NCBI GenBank assembly: GCA_963555705.1
Contig: OY743180.1
Location: 33,574,129 to 33,638,128 of the forward strand
DNA: 64,000 bases
Source of the DNA: Ligustrum vulgare
Lineage: Eukaryota > Streptophyta > Magnoliopsida > Lamiales > Oleaceae
Reading direction: 5' to 3'
Shown here one piece after another: positions 24,808 to 39,100 of the stretch. Below the pieces are notes generated by a model. That model saw nothing but the letters and a program-made list of their open reading frames with translations. It was not told the DNA's origin and made no database searches. Made by a program: the position numbers and the translations under genes. Numbering within the stretch: position 1 is the stretch's first letter; each line of letters begins with the position of its first letter.

Positions 24808-27800
24808 TATTCTAAATATAAATATTTTTCAAATATATATAATCTAAACACGTCAATTTCTGACTAAAAAGTCTTTAAATAAAATAAACAACTCTTTTAT
24901 AAATTGTTATTTCTGATACTTCCTTCAATCAAAGGGAGAAAAAAAAATGAGGACTTCTTGAATTAATTTTTTTCATTCATATAACAATTTATTTTAAAGG
25001 GAACAATCCTTCTAAGAGGCCTTAAAGGGAGAATGTTTTTTAATAAATTACCCTCAAACCTTTTTCCGAGTATTTTACCATCGCATCTATTTAATAAATT
25101 CGTATTAACCGTTAGTTTTAATTAATATACGTATTTTAAAGTTTATTTCTTTTTATTTTCTTATTCTAAATATAAATATTTTTCAAATATATATAATCTA
25201 AACACGTCAATTTCTGACTAAAAAGTCTTTAAATAAAATAAGCAACTCTTTATAATTTGTGATTTCTGATACTTCCTTCAATCAAAGGGAGAAAAAAAAA
25301 TGAGGACTTCTTGAATTAATTTTTTTCATTCATCTAATAATATTTTTTTTAAATGAAAAAATTCTTCTAAGGTGCCTTAAAGGGGGAATTTTTTTTAATA
25401 TATTACCCTCAAACCTTTTTCCGAGTATTTTACCATCGCATCTATTTAATAAATTCGTATTAACCGTTAGTTTTAATTAATATACGTTTTTTAAAGTTTA
25501 TTTATTTTTATTTTCTTATTCTAAATATAAATATTTTCAAATATATATAATCTAAACACTTCAATTTCTGACTAAAAAGTCTTTTAAATAAAATAAACAA
25601 CTCTTTTATAATTTTCGATTTCTGATACTTCCTTCAATCAAAGGGAAAAAAAAATGAGGACTTCTTGAATTAATTTTTTTCATTCATATAACAATTTATT
25701 TTAAAGGGAACAATCCTTCTAAGAGGCCTTAAAGGGAGAATGTTTTTTAATAAATTACCCTCAAACCTTTTTCCGAGTATTTTACCATCGCATCTATTTA
25801 ATAAATTCGTATTAACCGTTAGTTTTAATTAATATACGTTTTTTAAAGTTTATTTATTTTTATTTTCTTATTCTAAATATAAATATTTTCAAATATATAT
25901 AATCTAAACACTTCAATTTCTGACTAAAAAGTCTTTTAAATAAAATAAACAACTCTTTTATAAATTGTTATTTCTGATACTTCCTTCAATCAAAGGGAGA
26001 AAAAAAAATGAGGACTTCTTGAATTAATTTTTTTCATTCATATAACAATTTATTTTAAAGGGAACAATCCTTCTAAGAGGCCTTAAAGGGAGAATGTTTT
26101 TTAATAAATTACCGTCAAACCTTTTTCCGAGTATTTTACCATCGCATCTATTTAATAAATTCGTATTAACCATTAGTTTTAATTAATATACGTTTTTTAA
26201 AGTTTATTTATTTTTATTTTCTTATTCTAAATATAAATATTTTTCAAATATATATAATCTAAACACGTTAATTTCTGACTAAAAAGTTTTTAAATAAAAT
26301 AAGCAACTCTTTTATAATTTGTGATTTCTGATACTTCCTTCAATCAAAGGGAAAAAAAATGAGGACTTCTTGAATTAATTTTTTTCATTCATATAACAAT
26401 TTATTTTAAAGGGAACAATCCTTCTAAGAGGCCTTAAAGGGAGAATGTTTTTTAATAAATTACCCTCAAACCTTTTTCCGAGTATTTTACCATCGCATCT
26501 ATTTAATAAATTCGTATTAACCGTTAGTTTTAATTAATATACGTATTTTAAAGTTTATTTCTTTTTATTTTCTTATTCTAAATATAAATATTTTTCAAAT
26601 ATATATAATCTAAACACGTCAATTTCTGACTAAAAAGTCTTTAAATAAAATAAGCAACTCTTTATAATTTGTGATTTCTGATACTTCCTTCAATCAAAGG
26701 GAGAAAAAAAAATGAGGACTTCTTGAATTAATTTTTTTCATTCATCTAATAATATTTTTTTTAAATGAAAAAATTCTTCTAAGGTGCCTTAAAGGGGGAA
26801 TTTTTTTTAATATATTACCCTCAAACCTTTTTCCGAGTATTTTACCATCGCATCTATTTAATAAATTCGTATTAACCGTTAGTTTTAATTAATATACGTT
26901 TTTTAAAGTTTATTTATTTTTATTTTCTTATTCTAAATATAAATATTTTCAAATATATATAATCTAAACACTTCAATTTCTGATTAAAAAGTCTTTTAAA
27001 TAAAATAAACAACTCTTTTATAATTTTCGATTTCTGATACTTCCTTCAATCAAAGGGAAAAAAAAATGAGGACTTCTTGAATTAATTTTTTTCATTCATA
27101 TAACAATTTATTTTAAAGGGAACAATCCTTCTAAGAGGCCTTAAAGGGAGAATGTTTTTTAATAAATTACCCTCAAACCTTTTTCCGAGTATTTTACCAT
27201 CGCATCTATTTAATAAATTCGTATTAACCGTTAGTTTTAATTAATATACGTTTTTTAAAGTTTATTTCTTTTTATTTTCTTATTCTAAATATAAATATTT
27301 TTCAAATATATATAATCTAAACACGTCAATTTCTGACTAAAAAGTCTTTAAATAAAATAAGCAACTCTTTTATAATTTGTGATTTCTGATACTTCCTTCA
27401 ATCAAAGGGAGAAAAAAAAATGAGGACTTCTTGAATTAATTTTTTTCATTCATCTAATAATATTTTTTTTAAATGAAAAAATTCTTCTAAGGTGCCTTAA
27501 AGGGGGAATTTTTTTTAATATATTACCCTCAAACCTTTTTCCGAGTATTTTACCATCGCATCTATTTAATAAATTCGTATTAACCGTTAGTTTTAATTAA
27601 TATACGTTTTTTAAAGTTTATTTCTTTTTATTTTCTTATTCTAAATATAAATATTTTTCAAATATATATAATCTAAACACTTCAATTTCTGACTAAAAAG
27701 TCTTTAAATAAAATAAGCAACTCTTTTATAATTTTCGATTTCTGATACTTCCTTCAATCAAAGGGAAAAAAAAATGAGGACTTCTTGAATTAATTTTTTT

Positions 27801-30800
27801 CATTCATCTAATAATATTTTTTTTAAATGAAAAAATTCTTCTAAGGTGCCTTAAAGGGAGAATTTTTTTTAATATATTACCCTCAAACCTTTTTCCGAGT
27901 ATTTTACCATCGCATCTATTTAATAAATTCGTATTAACCGTTAGTTTTAATTAATATACGTTTTTTAAAGTTTATTTCTTTTTATTTTCTTATTCTAAAT
28001 ATAAATATTTTTCAAATATATATAATCTAAACACTTCAATTTCTGACTAAAAAGTCTTTTAAATAAAATAAACAACTCTTTTATAAATTGTTATTTCTTA
28101 TACTTCCTTCAATCAAAGGGAGAAAAAAAAATGAGGACTTCTTGAATTAATTTTTTTCATTCATATAACAATTTATTTTAAAGGGAACAATCCTTCTAAG
28201 AGGCCTTAAAGGGAGAATGTTTTTTAATAAATTACCCTCAAACCTTTTTCCGAGTATTTTACCATCGCATCTATTTAATAAATTCGTATTAACCGTTAGT
28301 TTTAATTAATATACGTTTTTTAAAGTTATTTATTTTTATTTTCTTATTCTAAATATAAATATTTTTCAAATATATATAATCTAAACACGTTAATTTCTGA
28401 CTAAAAAGTCTTTAAATAAAATAAGCAACTCTTTTATAATTTGTGATTTCTGATACTTCCTTCAATCAAAGGGAAAAAAAATGAGGACTTCTTGAATTAA
28501 TTTTTTTCATTCATATAACAATTTATTTTAAAGGGAACAATCCTTCTAAGAGGCCTTAAAGGGAGAATGTTTTTTAATAAATTACCCTCAAACCTTTTTC
28601 CGAGTATTTTACCATCGCATCTATTTAATAAATTCGTATTAACCGTTAGTTTTAATTAATATACGTTTTTTAAAGTTTATTTATTTTTATTTTCTTATTC
28701 TAAATATAAATATTTTTCAAATATATATAATCTAAACACGTCAATTTCTGACTAAAAAGTCTTTAAATAAAATAAGCAACTCTTTTATAATTTGTGATTT
28801 CTGATACTTCCTTCAATCAAAGGGAAAAAAAAATGAGGACTTCTTGAATTAATTTTTTTCATTCATATAACAATTTATTTTAAAGGGAACAATTCTTCTA
28901 AGAGGCCTTAAAGGGAGAATGTTTTTTAATAAATTACCCTCAAACCTTTTTCCGAGTATTTTACCATCGCATCTATTTAATAAATTCGTATTAACCGTTA
29001 GTTTTAATTAATATACGTTTTTTAAAGTTTATTTCTTTTTATTTTCTTATTCTAAATATAAATATTTTTCAAATATATATAATCTAAACACGTCAATTTC
29101 TGACTAAAAAGTCTTTAAATAAAATAAGCAACTCTTTTATAATTTGTGATTTCTGATACTTCCTTCAATCAAAGGGAGAAAAAAAAATGAGGACTTCTTG
29201 AATTAATTTTTTTCATTCATCTAATAATATTTTTTTTAAATGAAAAAATTCTTCTAAGGTGCCTTAAAGGGGGAATTTTTTTTAATATATTACCCTCAAA
29301 CCTTTTTCCGAGTATTTTACCATCGCATCTATTTAATAAATTCGTATTAACCGTTAGTTTTAATTAATATACGTTTTTTAAAGTTTATTTCTTTTTATTT
29401 TCTTATTCTAAATATAAATATTTTTCAAATATATATAATCTAAACACTTCAATTTCTGACTAAAAAGTCTTTAAATAAAATAAGCAACTCTTTTATAATT
29501 TTCGATTTCTGATACTTCCTTCAATCAAAGGGAAAAAAAAATGAGGACTTCTTGAATTAATTTTTTTCATTCATCTAATAATATTTTTTTTAAATGAAAA
29601 AATTCTTCTAAGGTGCCTTAAAGGGAGAATTTTTTTTAATATATTACCCTCAAACCTTTTTCCGAGTATTTTACCATCGCATCTATTTAATAAATTCGTA
29701 TTAACCGTTAGTTTTAATTAATATACGTTTTTTAAAGTTTATTTCTTTTTATTTTCTTATTCTAAATATAAATATTTTTCAAATATATATAATCTAAACA
29801 CTTCAATTTCTGACTAAAAAGTCTTTAAATAAAATAAGCAACTCTTTTATAATTTTCGATTTCTGATACTTCCTTCAATCAAAGGGAAAAAAAAAAATGA
29901 GGACTTCTTGAATTAATTTTTTTCATTCATCTAATAATATTTTTTTTAAATGAAAAAATTCTTCTAAGGTGCCTTAAAGGGAGAATTTTTTTTAATATAT
30001 TACCCTCAAACCTTTTTCCGAGTATTTTACCATCGCATCTATTTAATAAATTCGTATTAACCGTTAGTTTTAATTAATATACGTTTTTTAAAGTTTATTT
30101 CTTTTTATTTTCTTATTCTAAATATAAATATTTTTTAAATATATATAATCTAAACAGTTCAATTTCTGACTAAAAAGTCTTTTAAATAAAATAAACAACT
30201 CTTTTATAAATTGTTATTTCTGATACTTCCTTCAATCAAAGGGAGAAAAAAAAATGAGGACTTCTTGAATTAATTTTTTTCATTCATATAACAATTTATT
30301 TTAAAGGGAACAATCCTTCTAAGAGGCCTTAAAGGGAGAATGTTTTTTAATAAATTACCCTCAAACCTTTTTTCCGAGTATTTTACCATCGCATCTATTT
30401 AATAAATTCGTATTAACCGTTAGTTTTAATTAATATACGTTTTTTAAAGTTTATTTCTTTTTATTTTCTTATTCTAAATATAAATATTTTTCAAATATAT
30501 ATAATCTAAACACGTCAATTTCTGACTAAAAAGTCTTTAAATAAAATAAGCAACTCTTTTATAATTTGTGATTTCTGATACTTCCTTCAATCAAAGGGAG
30601 AAAAAAAAATGAGGACTTCTTGAATTAATTTTTTTCATTCATCTAAGAATATTTTTTTTAAATGAAAAAATTCTTCTAAGGTGCCTTAAAGGGAGAATTT
30701 TTTTTAATATATTACCCTCAAACCTTTTTCCGAGTATTTTACCATCGCATCTATTTAATAAATTCGTATTAACCGTTAGTTTTAATTAATATACGTTTTT

Positions 30801-31177
30801 TAAAGTTTATTTATTTTTATTTTCTTATTCTAAATATAAATATTTTCAAATATATATAATCTAAACACTTCAATTTCTGACTAAAAAGTCTTTTAAATAA
30901 AATAAACAACTCTTTTATAATTTTCGATTTCTGATACTTCCTTCAATCAAAGGGAAAAAAAAAAGAGGACTTCTTGAATTAATTTTTTTCATTCATATAA
31001 CAATTTATTTTAAAGGGAACAATCCTTCTAAGAGGCCTTAAAGGGAGAATGTTTTTTAATAAATTACCCTCAAACCTTTTTCCGAGTATTTTACCATCGC
31101 ATCTATTTAATAAATTCGTATTAACCGTTAGTTTTAATTAATATACGTTTTTTAAAGTTTATTTCTTTTTATTTTCT
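24808..31177. repeat. Mosaic region of short multimers (18 monomers)
   Basis: No single period holds. ACGTATTTT markers at 24071, 25131 and 26543 give steps of 1060 and 1412 bp (three and four monomers). The start is a hybrid monomer: 24808 begins as the CACGTC subtype (TCTTTAAATAAAATAA) and switches to ACAACTCTTTTATAAATTG of the m1/m3 subtype near 24890. The part 27.0-28.9 kb matches 33.4-35.2 kb at an offset of 6371 bp; for example the shortened TTAAAGTTATTT occurs at 28321 and 34692. An m1 lies at 30114. One monomer has TTCTTATAC in place of TTCTGATAC near 28096. Confidence 0.8.
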
Positions 31178-34100
31178 TATTCTAAATATAAATATTTTTC
31201 AAATATATATAATCTAAACACTTCAATTTCTGACTAAAAAGTCTTTTAAATAAAATAAACAACTCTTTTATAAATTGTTATTTCTGATACTTCCTTCAAT
31301 CAAAGGGAGAAAAAAAAATGAGGACTTCTTGAATTAATTTTTTTCATTCATATAACAATTTATTTTAAAGGGAACAATCCTTCTAAGAGGCCTTAAAGGG
31401 AGAATGTTTTTTAATAAATTACCCTCAAACCTTTTTCCGAGTATTTTACCATCGCATCTATTTAATAAATTCGTATTAACCGTTAGTTTTAATTAATATA
31501 CGTTTTTTAAAGTTTATTTATTTTTATTTTCTTATTCTAAATATAAATATTTTCAAATATATATAATCTAAACACTTCAATTTCTGACTAAAAAGTCTTT
31601 TAAATAAAATAAACAACTCTTTTATAAATTGTTATTTCTGATACTTCCTTCAATCAAAGGGAGAAAAAAAATGAGGACTTCTTGAATTAATTTTTTTCAT
31701 TCATATAACAATTTATTTTAAAGGGAACAATCCGTCTAAGAGGCCTTAAAGGGAGAATGTTTTTTAATAAATTACCGTCAAACCTTTTTCCGAGTATTTT
31801 ACCATCGCATCTATTTAATAAATTCGTATTAACCATTAGTTTTAATTAATATACGTTTTTTAAAGTTTATTTATTTTTATTTTCTTATTCTAAATATAAA
31901 TATTTTTCAAATATATATAATCTAAACACGTCAATTTCTGACTAAAAAGTCTTTAAATAAAATAAGCAACTCTTTTATAATTTGTGATTTCTGATACTTC
32001 CTTCAATCAAAGGGAAAAAAAATGAGGACTTCTTGAATTAATTTTTTTCATTCATATAACAATTTATTTTAAAGGGAACAATTCTTCTAAGAGGCCTTAA
32101 AGGGAGAATGTTTTTTAATAAATTACCCTCAAACCTTTTTTCGAGTATTTTACCATCGCATCTATTTAATAAATTCGTATTAACCGTTAGTTTTAATTAA
32201 TATACGTTTTTTAAAGTTTATTTCTTTTTATTTTCTTATTCTAAATATAAATATTTTTCAAATATATATAATCTAAACACGTCAATTTCTGACTAAAAAG
32301 TCTTTAAATAAAATAAGCAACTCTTTTATAATTTGTGATTTCTGACACTTCCTTCAATCAAAGGGAGAAAAAAAAATGAGGACTTCTTGAATTAATTTTT
32401 TTCATTCATCTAATAATATTTTTTTTAAATGAAAAAATTCTTCTAAGGTGCCTTAAAGGGAGAATTTTTTTTAATATATTACCCTCAAACCTTTTTCCGA
32501 GTATTTTACCATCGCATCTATTTAATAAATTCGTATTAACCGTTAGTTTTAATTAATATACGTTTTTTAAAGTTTATTTATTTTTATTTTCTTATTCTAA
32601 ATATAAATATTTTTCAAATATATATAATCTAAACACGTCAATTTCTGACTAAAAAGTCTTTAAATAAAATAAGCAACTCTTTTATAATTTGTGATTTCTG
32701 ATACTTCCTTCAATCAAAGGGAAAAAAAATGAGGACTTCTTGAATTAATTTTTTTCATTCATATAACAATTTATTTTAAAGGGAACAATTCTTCTAAGAG
32801 GCCTTAAAGGGAGAATGTTTTTTAATAAATTACCCTCAAACCTTTTTTCGAGTATTTTACCATCGCATCTATTTAATAAATTCGTATTAACCGTTAGTTT
32901 TAATTAATATACGTTTTTTAAAGTTTATTTCTTTTTATTTTCTTATTCTAAATATAAATATTTTTCAAATATATATAATCTAAACACTTCAATTTCTGAC
33001 TAAAAAGTCTTTAAATAAAATAAACAACTCTTTTATAAATTGTTATTTCTGATACTTCCTTCAATCAAAGGGAGAAAAAAAAATGAGGACTTCTTGAATT
33101 AATTTTTTTCATTCATCTAAGAATATTTTTTTTAAATGAAAAAATTCTTCTAAGGTGCCTTAAAGGGAGAATTTTTTTTAATATATTACCCTCAAACCTT
33201 TTTCCGAGTATTTTACCATCGCATCTATTTAATAAATTCGTATTAACCGTTAGTTTTAATTAATATACGTTTTTTAAAGTTTATTTATTTTTATTTTCTT
33301 ATTCTAAATATAAATATTTTCAAATATATATAATCTAAACACTTCAATTTCTGACTAAAAAGTCTTTTAAATAAAATAAACAACTCTTTTATAATTTTCG
33401 ATTTCTGATACTTCCTTCAATCAAAGGGAAAAAAAAAAGAGGACTTCTTGAATTAATTTTTTTCATTCATATAACAATTTATTTTAAAGGGAACAATCCT
33501 TCTAAGAGGCCTTAAAGGGAGAATGTTTTTTAATAAATTACCCTCAAACCTTTTTCCGAGTATTTTACCATCGCATCTATTTAATAAATTCGTATTAACC
33601 GTTAGTTTTAATTAATATACGTTTTTTAAAGTTTATTTCTTTTTATTTTCTTATTCTAAATATAAATATTTTTCAAATATATATAATCTAAACACGTCAA
33701 TTTCTGACTAAAAAGTCTTTAAATAAAATAAGCAACTCTTTTATAATTTGTGATTTCTGATACTTCCTTCAATCAAAGGGAGAAAAAAAAATGAGGACTT
33801 CTTGAATTAATTTTTTTCATTCATCTAATAATATTTTTTTTAAATGAAAAAATTCTTCTAAGGTGCCTTAAAGGGGGAATTTTTTTTAATATATTACCCT
33901 CAAACCTTTTTCCGAGTATTTTACCATCGCATCTATTTAATAAATTCGTATTAACCGTTAGTTTTAATTAATATACGTTTTTTAAAGTTTATTTCTTTTT
34001 ATTTTCTTATTCTAAATATAAATATTTTTCAAATATATATAATCTAAACACTTCAATTTCTGACTAAAAAGTCTTTAAATAAAATAAGCAACTCTTTTAT

Positions 34101-36126
34101 AATTTTCGATTTCTGATACTTCCTTCAATCAAAGGGAAAAAAAAATGAGGACTTCTTGAATTAATTTTTTTCATTCATCTAATAATATTTTTTTTAAATG
34201 AAAAAATTCTTCTAAGGTGCCTTAAAGGGAGAATTTTTTTTAATATATTACCCTCAAACCTTTTTCCGAGTATTTTACCATCGCATCTATTTAATAAATT
34301 CGTATTAACCGTTAGTTTTAATTAATATACGTTTTTTAAAGTTTATTTCTTTTTATTTTCTTATTCTAAATATAAATATTTTTCAAATATATATAATCTA
34401 AACACTTCAATTTCTGACTAAAAAGTCTTTTAAATAAAATAAACAACTCTTTTATAAATTGTTATTTCTGATACTTCCTTCAATCAAAGGGAGAAAAAAA
34501 AATGAGGACTTCTTGAATTAATTTTTTTCATTCATATAACAATTTATTTTAAAGGGAACAATCCTTCTAAGAGGCCTTAAAGGGAGAATGTTTTTTAATA
34601 AATTACCCTCAAACCTTTTTCCGAGTATTTTACCATCGCATCTATTTAATAAATTCGTATTAACCGTTAGTTTTAATTAATATACGTTTTTTAAAGTTAT
34701 TTATTTTTATTTTCTTATTCTAAATATAAATATTTTTCAAATATATATAATCTAAACACGTTAATTTCTGACTAAAAAGTCTTTAAATAAAATAAGCAAC
34801 TCTTTTATAATTTGTGATTTCTGATACTTCCTTCAATCAAAGGGAAAAAAAATGAGGACTTCTTGAATTAATTTTTTTCATTCATATAACAATTTATTTT
34901 AAAGGGAACAATCCTTCTAAGAGGCCTTAAAGGGAGAATGTTTTTTAATAAATTACCCTCAAACCTTTTTCCGAGTATTTTACCATCGCATCTATTTAAT
35001 AAATTCGTATTAACCGTTAGTTTTAATTAATATACGTTTTTTAAAGTTTATTTATTTTTATTTTCTTATTCTAAATATAAATATTTTTCAAATATATATA
35101 ATCTAAACACGTCAATTTCTGACTAAAAAGTCTTTAAATAAAATAAGCAACTCTTTTATAATTTGTGATTTCTGATACTTCCTTCAATCAAAGGGAAAAA
35201 AAAATGAGAACTTCTTGAATTAATTTTTTTCATTCATATAACAATTTATTTTAAAGGGAACAATCCTTCTAAGAGGCCTTAAAGGGAGAATGTTTTTTAA
35301 TAAATTACCCTCAAACCTTTTTCCGAGTATTTTACCATCGCATCTATTTAATAAATTCGTATTAACCGTTAGTTTTAATTAATATACGTTTTTTAAAGTT
35401 TATTTCTTTTTATTTTCTTATTCTAAATATAAATATTTTTCAAATATATATAATCTAAACACGTCAATTTCTGACTAAAAAGTCTTTAAATAAAATAAGC
35501 AACTCTTTTATAATTTGTGATTTCTGATACTTCCTTCAATCAAAGGGAGAAAAAAAAATGAGGACTTCTTGAATTAATTTTTTTCATTCATCTAATAATA
35601 TTTTTTTTAAATGAAAAAATTCTTCTAAGGTGCCTTAAAGGGAGAATTTTTTTTAATATATTACCCTCAAACCTTTTTCCGAGTATTTTACCATCGCATC
35701 TATTTAATAAATTCGTATTAACCGTTAGTTTTAATTAATATACGTTTTTTAAAGTTTATTTATTTTTATTTTCTTATTCTAAATATAAATATTTTCAAAT
35801 ATATATAATCTAAACACTTCAATTTCTGACTAAAAAGTCTTTTAAATAAAATAAACAACTCTTTTATAATTTTCGATTTCTGATACTTCCTTCAATCAAA
35901 GGGAAAAAAAAAAGAGGACTTCTTGAATTAATTTTTTTCATTCATATAACAATTTATTTTAAAGGGAACAATCCTTCTAAGAGGCCTTAAAGGGAGAATG
36001 TTTTTTAATAAATTACCCTCAAACCTTTTTCCGAGTATTTTACCATCGCATCTATTTAATAAATTCGTATTAACCGTTAGTTTTAATTAATATACGTTTT
36101 TTAAAGTTTATTTCTTTTTATTTTCT
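31178..36126. repeat. 14-monomer higher-order repeat, copy 1 (4949 bp)
   Basis: Rare variants recur at exactly +4949 bp: CCGTCTAAG at 31732 and 36681, TTCTGACACTT (32340 and 37289), TTAAAGTTATTT at 34692 and 39641, and AAAAAGAGGAC (loss of the T of ATG) with GAGGAC at 30965, 33439, 35914 and 38388. The last marker occurs twice per unit, 2474-2475 bp (seven monomers) apart. The two halves have different monomer orders, so the true period is 14. Correspondence with copy 2 extends back to about 30470. Confidence 0.88.
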
Positions 36127-39100
36127 TATTCTAAATATAAATATTTTTCAAATATATATAATCTAAACACTTCAATTTCTGACTAAAAAGTCTTTTAAAT
36201 AAAATAAACAACTCTTTTATAAATTGTTATTTCTGATACTTCCTTCAATCAAAGGGAGAAAAAAAAATGAGGACTTCTTGAATTAATTTTTTTCATTCAT
36301 ATAACAATTTATTTTAAAGGGAACAATCCTTCTAAGAGGCCTTAAAGGGAGAATGTTTTTTAATAAATTACCCTCAAACCTTTTTCCGAGTATTTTACCA
36401 TCGCATCTATTTAATAAATTCGTATTAACCGTTAGTTTTAATTAATATACGTTTTTTAAAGTTTATTTATTTTTATTTTCTTATTCTAAATATAAATATT
36501 TTCAAATATATATAATCTAAACACTTCAATTTCTGACTAAAAAGTCTTTTAAATAAAATAAACAACTCTTTTATAAATTGTTATTTCTGATACTTCCTTC
36601 AATCAAAGGGAGAAAAAAAATGAGGACTTCTTGAATTAATTTTTTTCATTCATATAACAATTTATTTTAAAGGGAACAATCCGTCTAAGAGGCCTTAAAG
36701 GGAGAATGTTTTTTAATAAATTACCGTCAAACCTTTTTCCGAGTATTTTACCATCGCATCTATTTAATAAATTCGTATTAACCATTAGTTTTAATTAATA
36801 TACGTTTTTTAAAGTTTATTTATTTTTATTTTCTTATTCTAAATATAAATATTTTTCAAATATATATAATCTAAACACGTCAATTTCTGACTAAAAAGTC
36901 TTTAAATAAAATAAGCAACTCTTTTATAATTTGTGATTTCTGATACTTCCTTCAATCAAAGGGAAAAAAAATGAGGACTTCTTGAATTAATTTTTTTCAT
37001 TCATATAACAATTTATTTTAAAGGGAACAATTCTTCTAAGAGGCCTTAAAGGGAGAATGTTTTTTAATAAATTACCCTCAAACCTTTTTTCGAGTATTTT
37101 ACCATCGCATCTATTTAATAAATTCGTATTAACCGTTAGTTTTAATTAATATACGTTTTTTAAAGTTTATTTCTTTTTATTTTCTTATTCTAAATATAAA
37201 TATTTTTCAAATATATATAATCTAAACACGTCAATTTCTGACTAAAAAGTCTTTAAATAAAATAAGCAACTCTTTTATAATTTGTGATTTCTGACACTTC
37301 CTTCAATCAAAGGGAGAAAAAAAAATGAGGACTTCTTGAATTAATTTTTTTCATTCATCTAATAATATTTTTTTTAAATGAAAAAATTCTTCTAAGGTGC
37401 CTTAAAGGGAGAATTTTTTTTAATATATTACCCTCAAACCTTTTTCCGAGTATTTTACCATCGCATCTATTTAATAAATTCGTATTAACCGTTAGTTTTA
37501 ATTAATATACGTTTTTTAAAGTTTATTTATTTTTATTTTCTTATTCTAAATATAAATATTTTTCAAATATATATAATCTAAACACGTCAATTTCTGACTA
37601 AAAAGTCTTTAAATAAAATAAGCAACTCTTTTATAATTTGTGATTTCTGATACTTCCTTCAATCAAAGGGAAAAAAAATGAGGACTTCTTGAATTAATTT
37701 TTTTCATTCATATAACAATTTATTTTAAAGGGAACAATTCTTCTAAGAGGCCTTAAAGGGAGAATGTTTTTTAATAAATTACCCTCAAACCTTTTTTCGA
37801 GTATTTTACCATCGCATCTATTTAATAAATTCGTATTAACCGTTAGTTTTAATTAATATACGTTTTTTAAAGTTTATTTCTTTTTATTTTCTTATTCTAA
37901 ATATAAATATTTTTCAAATATATATAATCTAAACACTTCAATTTCTGACTAAAAAGTCTTTAAATAAAATAAACAACTCTTTTATAAATTGTTATTTCTG
38001 ATACTTCCTTCAATCAAAGGGAGAAAAAAAAATGAGGACTTCTTGAATTAATTTTTTTCATTCATCTAAGAATATTTTTTTTAAATGAAAAAATTCTTCT
38101 AAGGTGCCTTAAAGGGAGAATTTTTTTTAATATATTACCCTCAAACCTTTTTCCGAGTATTTTACCATCGCATCTATTTAATAAATTCGTATTAACCGTT
38201 AGTTTTAATTAATATACGTTTTTTAAAGTTTATTTATTTTTATTTTCTTATTCTAAATATAAATATTTTCAAATATATATAATCTAAACACTTCAATTTC
38301 TGACTAAAAAGTCTTTTAAATAAAATAAACAACTCTTTTATAATTTTCGATTTCTGATACTTCCTTCAATCAAAGGGAAAAAAAAAAGAGGACTTCTTGA
38401 ATTAATTTTTTTCATTCATATAACAATTTATTTTAAAGGGAACAATCCTTCTAAGAGGCCTTAAAGGGAGAATGTTTTTTAATAAATTACCCTCAAACCT
38501 TTTTCCGAGTATTTTACCATCGCATCTATTTAATAAATTCGTATTAACCGTTAGTTTTAATTAATATACGTTTTTTAAAGTTTATTTCTTTTTATTTTCT
38601 TATTCTAAATATAAATATTTTTCAAATATATATAATCTAAACACGTCAATTTCTGACTAAAAAGTCTTTAAATAAAATAAGCAACTCTTTTATAATTTGT
38701 GATTTCTGATACTTCCTTCAATCAAAGGGAGAAAAAAAAATGAGGACTTCTTGAATTAATTTTTTTCATTCATCTAATAATATTTTTTTTAAATGAAAAA
38801 ATTCTTCTAAGGTGCCTTAAAGGGGGAATTTTTTTTAATATATTACCCTCAAACCTTTTTCCGAGTATTTTACCATCGCATCTATTTAATAAATTCGTAT
38901 TAACCGTTAGTTTTAATTAATATACGTTTTTTAAAGTTTATTTCTTTTTATTTTCTTATTCTAAATATAAATATTTTTCAAATATATATAATCTAAACAC
39001 TTCAATTTCTGACTAAAAAGTCTTTAAATAAAATAAGCAACTCTTTTATAATTTTCGATTTCTGATACTTCCTTCAATCAAAGGGAAAAAAAAATGAGGA

